From: Candidatus Aminicenantota bacterium
GTDB taxonomy: Bacteria; Acidobacteriota; Aminicenantia; Aminicenantales; UBA4085
NCBI GenBank assembly: GCA_003154255.1
Contig: PMCY01000051.1
Coordinates: 22,739-29,253 of the forward strand
Direction of reading: 5' to 3'
DNA length: 6,515 nucleotides
Made by a program: the position numbers and the translations under genes. The notes beneath the pieces are model-generated. The model did no database searches. It saw only the letters and a program-made list of their open reading frames with translations, and had not been told where the DNA came from. Shown in pieces: positions 1-5,128 of the stretch (the first letter of the stretch is position 1; the number at the start of each line of letters is the position of its first letter).

Positions 1-110
1 ATGGCCAGGGTCCGGCCGATGGTCGGATCGAAGGCCTTGTAAACGACCCCCATCCCGCCTTTGCCGATCTGGGAAATGACGACGTATTTCCCGATTTTTT
101 GTTGTTCCAT
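1..110 (-). CDS. Ser/Thr protein kinase, N-terminal fragment (runs off the window)
   Basis: This is the first 36 codons of a Hanks-type (PknB-like) serine/threonine kinase, which uses ATP to phosphorylate proteins in bacterial signalling. The visible part covers the first two strands of the kinase N-lobe. The glycine-rich ATP loop is IGKGGMGVVYKAFD at residues 15-28, matching GxGxxGxV with G16, G18, G21 and V23. It is followed by PTIGRTLA, which in this family leads straight into the VAIK-type lysine; that lysine lies beyond the window edge. The ATG at 108-110 is supported by the usual short lead before the loop and by a G-rich stretch (GCGGGGATC) just upstream, although this Shine-Dalgarno is weak and close. 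A strong promoter lies about 50 bp upstream. The catalytic core and any C-terminal sensor domain cannot be seen. The family call is firm; the substrate is unknown. Confidence 0.88.
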   Translation of the reverse strand, partial: MEQQKIGKYVVISQIGKGGMGVVYKAFDPTIGRTLA

Positions 111-161
111 GATCCCCGCGTTTTCGGCCCAGGCGCAAAAACTCCATTCTCAGCAGGAATT

Positions 162-190
162 AGTATGTCTTCGCCTATTCCCAGTGTCAA
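162..190 (-). promoter_or_regulatory. Sigma70-like promoter of the kinase gene
   Basis: On the minus strand a perfect -35 box TTGACA (185-190) is followed after exactly 17 bp by CATACT (162-167), a 4/6 match to the -10 consensus. Transcription would start near 155, giving a leader of about 45 nt before the kinase ATG at 110. A 7-bp GC-only inverted repeat ends 2 bp upstream of the -35 box. The function is inferred from sequence alone. Confidence 0.7.
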
Positions 191-390
191 GCGGCGCGAT
201 CCCCGCCGCCGCGCCGGATCAAGTCCCAGGTGCCGTGGAACTTGACCGAATCCGGGCCCAAGCCGGAATCGGTATCGTCCCCTGAGACGATGAGATGCGC
301 CCTTGGGAGAAGCGATCTTAATTCCTAAAAGAAAAGGGCCGCAATCGAAAGGGCGACCAGAAGAAAGTGGTCAACTTTTTTCCCCTTCTT
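187..390 (-). pseudogene. Possible broken small gene interrupted by TAG
   Basis: This stretch has no gene I can call with confidence, but one minus-strand frame looks coding-like. It reads a lysine-rich then hydrophobic run (KKGKKVDHFLLVALSIAALFF, ending at 328, resembling a signal peptide or membrane anchor), then a TAG at 325-327. It then continues in the same frame for 45 codons that include LIVSGDDTDSGLGPDS and VKFHGTWDLIRR, mostly with G or C at the third position, and ends in TGA at 187-189. There is no ATG or GTG start near the hydrophobic part. It may be the remnant of a small exported protein with a lost start and an in-frame nonsense codon. The alternative is a chance open frame in GC-rich DNA, which I cannot exclude. 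I recognise no homologue. Confidence 0.2.
192..216. repeat. GC-rich inverted repeat beside the kinase -35 box
   Basis: CGGCGCG (192-198) and CGCGCCG (210-216) are perfect 7-bp complements around an 11-nt loop. On the minus strand the hairpin ends just before TTGACA. No T-run follows, so it is not a standard intrinsic terminator. It could be an operator, a decayed terminator of whatever lay upstream, or chance in GC-rich DNA. Confidence 0.35.
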
Positions 391-410
391 TGCAGGAGGG
401 ACGCGGGATT

Positions 411-980
411 TCAGCTCAGGACTTTTAAATTGATGCTGATGAAGACGAGCATATAGACCAGAAAGAGGATCCCGAAGGCGGCGTGGATGAACTCCTTCTT
501 GACCGCGGCGGCCACGAGACACAGGACGAAGAAGATCGAACCCGTGGCCATATACAGGGGCCCCTGGGCCAGGAAATGCTCCCACCCTTTCAACATCGTG
601 TCGGCGGCGTCGACGACGGGCAACAGAGCGCCCAAACAAAAGAACCAGCGGTGGTTGTCGCTGAAGTGGGCCTTCAAGTCGGTCCCCGCTTTCAGCGGCT
701 CGGGGAAGAGCAGCACGGCCATAAGGAAGGCGATCACGGGGCTGATCAGGACAAACAGAAACAGGAAGAAGGTCCAGCGCTCGGTGGTGTGCCAGCGGTA
801 AAGAATCCACCAATTGAGGAGGAGCCAAAGCAGGGCGTCCCCCGACCAAAGCAGATGGACCCAGGACACCCGGACGCGTCCGCGCAGCTGGACGATCTTC
901 CCGATTCCGGAGAGAACCCGCGTAATTCCCAGCGCAATAACGATGGATGTTAAAAGGCTGATGTACTCGAAAGGAGTCAT
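411..980 (-). CDS. Uncharacterised integral membrane protein (about six TM segments)
   Basis: This 189-residue protein is almost entirely membrane-embedded. Hydrophobic segments lie roughly at residues 5-27, 41-61, 70-92, 112-129, 141-160 and 163-185, with short charged loops (QLRGRVRV around 31-38, LKAGTDLKAHFSDNHR around 96-111, KK at 161-162). There is no separate cleavable signal peptide. The opening MTPFEYISLLTSIVIALGIT followed by RVLSGIGKIV resembles a set of conserved hypothetical bacterial membrane proteins of this length with an FEY-isoleucine-rich first helix; no function is known to me. I see no transporter, enzyme or sensor motif. The ATG at 978-980 is supported by GGAAGGA (989-995), 8 nt upstream. 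The gene follows galA in the same direction, but a terminator and its own promoter separate them, so it is probably transcribed independently. The gene call is firm; the function is unknown. Confidence 0.88.
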   Translation of the reverse strand: MTPFEYISLLTSIVIALGITRVLSGIGKIVQLRGRVRVSWVHLLWSGDALLWLLLNWWILYRWHTTERWTFFLFLFVLISPVIAFLMAVLLFPEPLKAGTDLKAHFSDNHRWFFCLGALLPVVDAADTMLKGWEHFLAQGPLYMATGSIFFVLCLVAAAVKKEFIHAAFGILFLVYMLVFISINLKVLS

Positions 981-988
981 GGGTCGAA

Positions 989-995
989 TCCTTCC
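989..995 (-). promoter_or_regulatory. Ribosome binding site of the membrane-protein gene
   Basis: GGAAGGA on the minus strand sits 8 nt before the ATG at 980. It fixes this start over the longer overlapping frame that begins at 1038. Confidence 0.7.
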
Positions 996-1009
996 AATAG
1001 ATTAAGCCG

Positions 1010-1038
1010 ATTATAAAAAAGCGGCCGGGGAAGGTCAA
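1010..1038 (-). promoter_or_regulatory. Sigma70-like promoter of the membrane-protein gene
   Basis: On the minus strand TTGACC (1033-1038, 5/6 to the -35 consensus) is followed after exactly 17 bp by a perfect TATAAT (1010-1015). The start site would fall near 1003, giving a leader of about 23 nt that contains the ribosome binding site. The -35 box overlaps the TGA stop of galA, and the spacer is largely the distal arm and T-run of the galA terminator. Confidence 0.75.
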
Positions 1039-1046
1039 TCGGCCGC
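1015..1046 (-). terminator. Intrinsic terminator of galA
   Basis: On the minus strand GCGGCCG (1040-1046) pairs perfectly with CGGCCGC (1021-1027) around a 12-nt loop, and six T residues follow immediately (1015-1020). This is a standard Rho-independent terminator, a 7-bp all-GC stem plus a U-tract. The galA stop codon (1035-1037) lies inside the loop, so the hairpin begins within the last codons of the gene. Confidence 0.75.
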
Positions 1047-2669
1047 GGGAAGCGGCAGGAATTCCGCGGAGCGGGCCGGAACGAGGATTCCTTCGATCGT
1101 CTTCGGATGGTCGGAGAGGTTGGCCGCCAGGCGGAAATCGCCCGCGCGGCCGCCGCAGGAAGAGATGATATAAGCGTCATCCGCCATAGGGTCTTCCACG
1201 CGGATGCGACCGCCCAGAAGTCCGGCCGCCTCCCGCAAAAGGGCCCGGCCCCGTTCGTCGACGAGCGCGAGGTCATCGCTTTCGATCAACATATTGTCGA
1301 GGGCGCCGCAAACAAGCGCATAGAGGCGTTTTTCATTGGAGGTGAGGCGGATGTCCTTCTCCCGCAGAAGGAGGCAATCGGGATCGTTGAGCCACCAGCG
1401 GCCGTGCATGAAGGAGCGCAGGATGGGATTTTTGAGGGCGATGTAGGCGTTGGGTCCGGCGATTCCGGACATGCCGGAGTCCCAGAATGGGGCCGTGTCT
1501 TCGCCCACGCGCATGCCTTCGACCAGGCCGAGCGAGGGCAGGAGCGGCGCTCCACAGCCCAGCACGAAATCCTCGCCCGCGGCCCGGCGGATGGCGGCCA
1601 TTCCCTGCCGATAGGCCTGGATGGGCGTCGCGGAAGCATGGCGCTCCCCGGCCATCGCCGCGGCGAAGAGAAAATCGATCTTGAAATACGTGCAGCCCAT
1701 GCGGCGCAGGACCGAGAACGTCTCCGCGAGCCACTCCAGGGCGGCCGGGTGGGTCGTGTCCAGGGCGTAGATCGTCTTTTTCCAGTTGCGATAGCAGGGC
1801 TTGGGACGTCCGCCTTCGCGGACGAACCAATCTGGGTGGCGGCGGAACAATTCGGACGATTCGGACGCGCTGAACGGCGCGGTCCAAATTCCGGCGATGA
1901 AGCCGCGCTCGCGGATCATGCGGGCCAGGTCGGAAAGGGGGGTGAAGCCCTCCTTAACCTCCAGCCAATCGCCGATATCGCGCTCATAGCCGTCGTCGAT
2001 CTGGAAGACTTCGAAAGGAATTTCGCTCTCCGCCGAGAGGCGCAGGTTCTTTTCCAGGTCCACCGCAGTCAGTTCGGTGAAATATTGGTACCAGCTCGAC
2101 CAGCCGACGGGATTCCGGGCCCGCAGGCGGACATTATTTTCGACAGCCGTCCGGTCGGCGTAATCCTCGAGCAGAACCGCCGGGGGCCGGTCTTGGAGAA
2201 TGATCAAAGGCTCGATCGGAATGGGTTGATCAAAAGGGACGTCGAAATATTCCGCGTATCCGACCAGGTCGCCGCCTTCGACGGCGAAATAGGGGTGAGC
2301 GATCCGGGAAGACAGGAATCCGACCAGTCCGCCTTCCCAGGCTGCGAAATAATCGCTGACCAACGTCGAGGAAAACACATCGGGAATAGGGCTGAAGACA
2401 TAGCGGCTGTAATTCGCCATCCGCTCGGCTAAACCGGGAAAACGGAATTCCGGAGTCACGGTCTGTATCGGCCCCCAGGACTGCCAGTTGTTCAAGAGAA
2501 ATCGCGGCGGCGCGGGAGCGCGGAAGATTTCGATCCGGCCGCCTCGTCCCCGGACGTTCCCGCGGACCACAAACCCGCCGACGATCGATTCGATTTCGGC
2601 TTCGATCTGAAATCGTCCGTCGTCGAAATGGATCGGTCCGGGAGCTAATGGCTTTCCGAAAATGCGCAT
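1035..2669 (-). CDS. galA: Alpha-galactosidase, GH36, cytoplasmic
   Basis: This 544-residue enzyme should release terminal alpha-linked galactose from melibiose or raffinose-type oligosaccharides by a retaining mechanism. From recall it resembles the Thermotoga maritima GalA (TM1192) along its full length: start MRIFGKPL, then NNWQSWGP (60-67), SDYF (105-108), GFLSSRIAHP (117-126), VGWSSWYQYF (188-197), FEVFQIDDGYERDIGDWL (219-236), GIWTAPFS (260-267), YFKIDFLFA (328-336), GMRVGEDTAPFW (385-396) and WWLNDPDCL (425-433). By that alignment the nucleophile is D332 and the acid/base is D391; both are present. The order is an N-terminal beta-sandwich (about 1-180), a TIM barrel (about 185-480) and a short C-terminal beta domain. 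There is no signal peptide, so it acts in the cytoplasm. The ATG at 2669 matches the family start, but no Shine-Dalgarno precedes it; a -10-like TAAAAT ends 6 bp upstream, so the mRNA may be leaderless. It is divergent from a secreted galactosidase-like lipoprotein. Confidence 0.95.
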   Translation of the reverse strand: MRIFGKPLAPGPIHFDDGRFQIEAEIESIVGGFVVRGNVRGRGGRIEIFRAPAPPRFLLNNWQSWGPIQTVTPEFRFPGLAERMANYSRYVFSPIPDVFSSTLVSDYFAAWEGGLVGFLSSRIAHPYFAVEGGDLVGYAEYFDVPFDQPIPIEPLIILQDRPPAVLLEDYADRTAVENNVRLRARNPVGWSSWYQYFTELTAVDLEKNLRLSAESEIPFEVFQIDDGYERDIGDWLEVKEGFTPLSDLARMIRERGFIAGIWTAPFSASESSELFRRHPDWFVREGGRPKPCYRNWKKTIYALDTTHPAALEWLAETFSVLRRMGCTYFKIDFLFAAAMAGERHASATPIQAYRQGMAAIRRAAGEDFVLGCGAPLLPSLGLVEGMRVGEDTAPFWDSGMSGIAGPNAYIALKNPILRSFMHGRWWLNDPDCLLLREKDIRLTSNEKRLYALVCGALDNMLIESDDLALVDERGRALLREAAGLLGGRIRVEDPMADDAYIISSCGGRAGDFRLAANLSDHPKTIEGILVPARSAEFLPLPAAD

Positions 2670-2675
2670 AGCGCC

Positions 2676-2703
2676 ATTTTAGCCAAAATCGGGGTCGCGT
2701 CTA
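2676..2703 (-). promoter_or_regulatory. Candidate promoter of galA (leaderless type)
   Basis: On the minus strand TAGACG (2698-2703, 4/6) lies 16 bp before TAAAAT (2676-2681, 5/6). The -10 box ends 6 bp before the galA ATG, so transcription would begin at or next to the start codon. The -35-like hexamer lies inside the left arm of the long inverted repeat. The assignment is moderate because the -35 match is weak. Confidence 0.45.
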
Positions 2704-2806
2704 CAGTTCGCTAATTTTTCAAATATTGAGAGTGAGGGAATCGTCTCACGAAAGAATTTTTTACGGTTTTTTAGAATAATTGGCGAACTGTAGACGCGAC
2801 CCCGAT
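2688..2806. repeat. Long imperfect palindrome (REP/MITE-like element) between divergent genes
   Basis: A perfect 24-nt inverted repeat occupies 2688-2711 and 2783-2806; each arm contains GGGGTCGCGTCTACAGTTCG or its complement. Pairing continues inward in weaker form: 9 of the next 12 positions match (2712-2723 against 2771-2782). The 71-bp interior is AT-rich, unlike the surrounding DNA, and holds a further small hairpin, GTGAG (2732-2736) with CTCAC (2745-2749). The shape fits a non-coding mobile repeat, such as a MITE or a REP-type sequence mobilised in trans; no transposase is in the window. ATC flanks both ends as a possible 3-bp duplication, but it coincides with the repeat's own GAT/ATC ends. 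It could also be a cruciform-forming operator or a bidirectional terminator. Confidence 0.7.
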
Positions 2807-2820
2807 CGGACGTATACAAT
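2791..2820 (+). promoter_or_regulatory. Candidate promoter of the lipoprotein hydrolase gene
   Basis: TAGACG (2791-2796), in the right arm of the inverted repeat, lies 16 bp before TATACA (2813-2818) or 18 bp before TACAAT (2815-2820, 5/6 to the -10 consensus). Transcription would start near 2827, leaving a very short leader that just includes AGGGAG. The -10 match is good; the -35 match is only 4/6. Confidence 0.5.
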
Positions 2821-2828
2821 CGCGCCTC

Positions 2829-2834
2829 AGGGAG
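2829..2834 (+). promoter_or_regulatory. Ribosome binding site of the lipoprotein hydrolase gene
   Basis: AGGGAG lies 6 nt before the ATG at 2841, good Shine-Dalgarno spacing. It supports this start, which also yields a proper lipoprotein signal. Confidence 0.65.
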
Positions 2835-2840
2835 CGTGCC

Positions 2841-5000
2841 ATGAAGAAAGCGATCACGGCGCTGTTCATCGTCCTGTTCGGAGGACTCGGAGCCTGCGCC
2901 AAGGCGCCGGCGGCCGGAAAAGCGGATTGGCTGATCGATCCCTCGCCCTTTAAAACGGAGATCAAGCTTGCCGCCGACGGCCGCTCGATCGCCCTGGCGA
3001 ACGGCCTTATCCGCCGGACGATCCGCATCGCTCCGGATGCTGCGACCGTGGAATTCCGCAACCTGATGACGGACGAAACGATCCTCCGGGCCGTCCGTCC
3101 CGAGGCCTCCCTGACGATCGATGGACGCCGCATCGACGTCGGCGGATTGCGCGGCCAGCCCGATCAAGCCTACCTTCTGCCCGCCTGGATCAATACTCTG
3201 ACCGCCGCCCCCGACGCGTTTCATTTTAAAGCCTATGAGATCGAGGCCACAAAAGCTCCCTTCCCCTATGCCCGCAAGCGCTGGGGCGGCAACTCTCCCT
3301 GGCCCCCGGCCGGGCAGGCTCTCCTCCTTCGCTTCAGACATGATTCTCCCGCCTTGAAGGGAATCGAAGTCTTTGTCCGTTATGAGATCTATGACGGCCT
3401 CCCCCTTCTGTCCAAGCAGGTCCGGATCGAGAACCGCGGCGTTCGCGCGGTCAAGCTGGACTCTTTCACCAGCGAGATCCTGGCCGTGATCGAGCCCGAA
3501 GTCAGCGTCGGAGTCCCGGACATCTGGCAGCGCCCCGATCTCCACGTCGACAGCGATTACACCTTCGCCGGCATGAGCCCGGCCTCCGCGGCGCGGATGG
3601 TGAACTGGGTGGCCGATCCGACCTTTACGACCCAAGTCAACTACGAATACAAGACGCCCTGCCTTCTCGAATGCCGGCCTCCCCTCGGCCCGGACGCCGT
3701 CATCGCCGCCGGCGCCCAATTCGAGACGTTCCTCACCTTCGAGCTTGTGCCCGATTCCACCAATCGCGAGCGCAAGGGCCTAGCCTTGCGACGGATGTAC
3801 CGGACGATCGCGCCATGGGTGACCGAGAATCCAATCTTCCTTCACCTGAAGTCGATCGACCCGGCCGTGGTCAAGGCCGCCGTCGATCAATGCGCGGCCG
3901 TCGGATTCGAGATGATCATCCTCAGCTTCGGCAGCGGCCTGGACATGGAGAACGAGGACCCGGCCGCAATCGCCCGGATGAAGGAACTGGCCGATTACGC
4001 CCACGCCAAGGGTATCGAGCTGGGCGGTTACTCGCTCCTGGCCAGCCGGGCGATTTCCGAAACGGACGACGTCATCAATCCCAAGACAGGCAAGCGCGGC
4101 GGGGCCATCTTCGGGGACTCTCCTTGTTTGGGAAGCGTCTGGGGCCGCGATTATTTTCGGAAGATTACGGCCTTTTTTGAAAAAACCGGCTTCGACATCT
4201 TGGAACACGACGGCTCCTATCCTGGCGACGTCTGCGCCTCGACCAAGCATCCCGGCCACCGCGGCCTGTCCGATTCGCAATGGACGCAGTGGAAGACGAT
4301 CACCGATTTCTATGCCTGGTGCCGCGGCCGGAACATCTATCTCAACGTCCCCGATTGGTACTTCCTGGCCGGCTCGTCCAAGACGGGGATCGGTTATCGC
4401 GAAGTCAACTGGTCCCTGCCCCGCGACCGACAGATCATGCTCGGCCGCCAGAACCTCTTCGACGGGACCTGGGAGAAGACGCCCTCCATGGGCTGGACCT
4501 TCGTGCCCCTCGTTGAATACCAGGGCGGCGGCGCGGCGGCCACATTGGAGCCGCTTTCCGAGCACCTCGACGCTTACGAAGCCCACCTGGTCCAGAATTT
4601 CGGTTATGGCGTGCAGGCCTGCTACCGCGGGACACGCCTCTATGACGCCGAACCGACCAAGGCCCTCGTTCAAAAATGGATCACCTGGTATAAGAAATAC
4701 CGGGACATCCTCAATGCGGACGTCATCCACCTGCGCCGGCCCGACGGCCGCGACATCGACGGCATCCTCCACGCCAATCCGGCGCTCAAGGAAAAAGGGT
4801 TGGCCCTGTTCTTCAACCCGACGGATGCGGCCATCGAGAAGACGATGCGCCTGCCGCTCTATTACACGGGCCTGTCGGATAAGGTCCGCATCCGCGAGGG
4901 GGAAAGCGGATCAAGAGAATACCGGCTCGACCGCGGCTTCGGCGTCGATCTGACCGTGCGCGTCCCGGCCCACGGCTTCGCCTGGTACGTGATCGAATGA
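2841..5000 (+). CDS. Secreted lipoprotein, alpha-galactosidase-like (clan GH-D type) glycoside hydrolase
   Basis: This 719-residue protein begins with a lipoprotein signal: KK, a hydrophobic core (residues 4-16), then lipobox LGAC with C19 as the lipidated residue. The mature enzyme would be membrane-anchored, facing the periplasm or cell surface. The inferred domain order is an N-terminal beta-sandwich (about 30-320, aromatic- and charge-rich strands such as EVFVRYEIYDGLPLLSKQ), a TIM-barrel-like centre (about 328-620) and a C-terminal beta domain (about 640-719, ending GFAWYVIE). The barrel shows strand-like LHLK (334-337), FEMIILSFGSG (356-366), KGIELGGYSLL (390-400), FDILEHDGSYPGD (451-463) and NIYLNVPDWYF (498-508). 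FDILEHD occupies the place where clan GH-D enzymes carry the nucleophile, so D457 is my candidate; the acid/base is not identified (E521 or D505 possible). It lacks the GH36 signatures YFKID and NDPD seen in its divergent neighbour, so the exact family and substrate are uncertain. It is probably an alpha-galactosidase or related exo-glycosidase. Confidence 0.8.
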   Translation: MKKAITALFIVLFGGLGACAKAPAAGKADWLIDPSPFKTEIKLAADGRSIALANGLIRRTIRIAPDAATVEFRNLMTDETILRAVRPEASLTIDGRRIDVGGLRGQPDQAYLLPAWINTLTAAPDAFHFKAYEIEATKAPFPYARKRWGGNSPWPPAGQALLLRFRHDSPALKGIEVFVRYEIYDGLPLLSKQVRIENRGVRAVKLDSFTSEILAVIEPEVSVGVPDIWQRPDLHVDSDYTFAGMSPASAARMVNWVADPTFTTQVNYEYKTPCLLECRPPLGPDAVIAAGAQFETFLTFELVPDSTNRERKGLALRRMYRTIAPWVTENPIFLHLKSIDPAVVKAAVDQCAAVGFEMIILSFGSGLDMENEDPAAIARMKELADYAHAKGIELGGYSLLASRAISETDDVINPKTGKRGGAIFGDSPCLGSVWGRDYFRKITAFFEKTGFDILEHDGSYPGDVCASTKHPGHRGLSDSQWTQWKTITDFYAWCRGRNIYLNVPDWYFLAGSSKTGIGYREVNWSLPRDRQIMLGRQNLFDGTWEKTPSMGWTFVPLVEYQGGGAAATLEPLSEHLDAYEAHLVQNFGYGVQACYRGTRLYDAEPTKALVQKWITWYKKYRDILNADVIHLRRPDGRDIDGILHANPALKEKGLALFFNPTDAAIEKTMRLPLYYTGLSDKVRIREGESGSREYRLDRGFGVDLTVRVPAHGFAWYVIE

Positions 5001-5039
5001 AGCGCCGGCGCGGCGGCTTTCCGGCGGTGCGGAGGCGTC

Positions 5040-5069
5040 TTGCCCTGTCGCTTTCCTTTTCTATATAAT
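5040..5069 (+). promoter_or_regulatory. Sigma70-like promoter of the Asp-box protein gene
   Basis: TTGCCC (5040-5045, 4/6) lies 18 bp before a perfect TATAAT (5064-5069). The start would fall near 5076, giving a leader of about 53 nt. A 5-bp inverted repeat, CGGCG (5070-5074) and CGCCG (5080-5084), spans the predicted start site and could be an operator or a leader hairpin, though it is short enough to be chance. Confidence 0.6.
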
Positions 5070-5116
5070 CGGCGGGAATCGCCGCTCTCCCTACCGCCCG
5101 GATGGGCGAACATTCG

Positions 5117-5122
5117 AGGAGG
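5117..5122 (+). promoter_or_regulatory. Strong ribosome binding site of the Asp-box protein gene
   Basis: A full AGGAGG sits 6 nt before the ATG at 5129-5131. It decides for this start over the in-frame ATG at codon 9. Confidence 0.85.
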
Positions 5123-5128
5123 TCCGTC

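Noticed and set aside
1..146. Out-of-frame upstream ATG (near 146, minus) as an alternative start or leader peptide for the kinase
   Set aside because: Its frame gives an Arg/Asp/Gly-rich sequence with no similarity to kinases and overlaps the kinase reading frame, so it is best explained as a shadow.
355..378. Small hairpins (GACCA/TGGTC; AAAGT/ACTTT followed by T-run) as a terminator after the membrane protein gene
   Set aside because: Stems are only 5 bp and AT-weak. The T-run lies on the plus-strand side, the wrong orientation for the minus-strand genes here, and no plus-strand gene ends there.
325..1038. 237-codon minus-strand frame overlapping the membrane protein gene
   Set aside because: The Arg/Pro-rich translation over 411-980 is a frame-shadow of the membrane protein, which has the ribosome binding site. 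Only its last part (187-390 region) was kept as a separate weak candidate.
1107..2432. 441-codon open frame on the plus strand
   Set aside because: It is antisense to galA, whose catalytic motifs are intact. Long antisense frames are expected in GC-rich genes, and the translation shows no recognisable domain.
2679..3719. 346-codon minus-strand frame running out of the palindrome across the lipoprotein gene
   Set aside because: It is a shadow of the lipoprotein hydrolase: Gly/Arg/Asp-rich with no ribosome binding site and no domain.
3780..4772. 330-codon minus-strand frame within the lipoprotein gene
   Set aside because: It is an antisense shadow of a well-supported plus-strand coding region.
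5003..5026. Inverted repeat CGCCGG / CCGGCG after the lipoprotein stop, as a terminator
   Set aside because: The stem is 6 bp with a 12-nt loop and no T-run follows. It may slow polymerase but does not meet the usual intrinsic terminator pattern.
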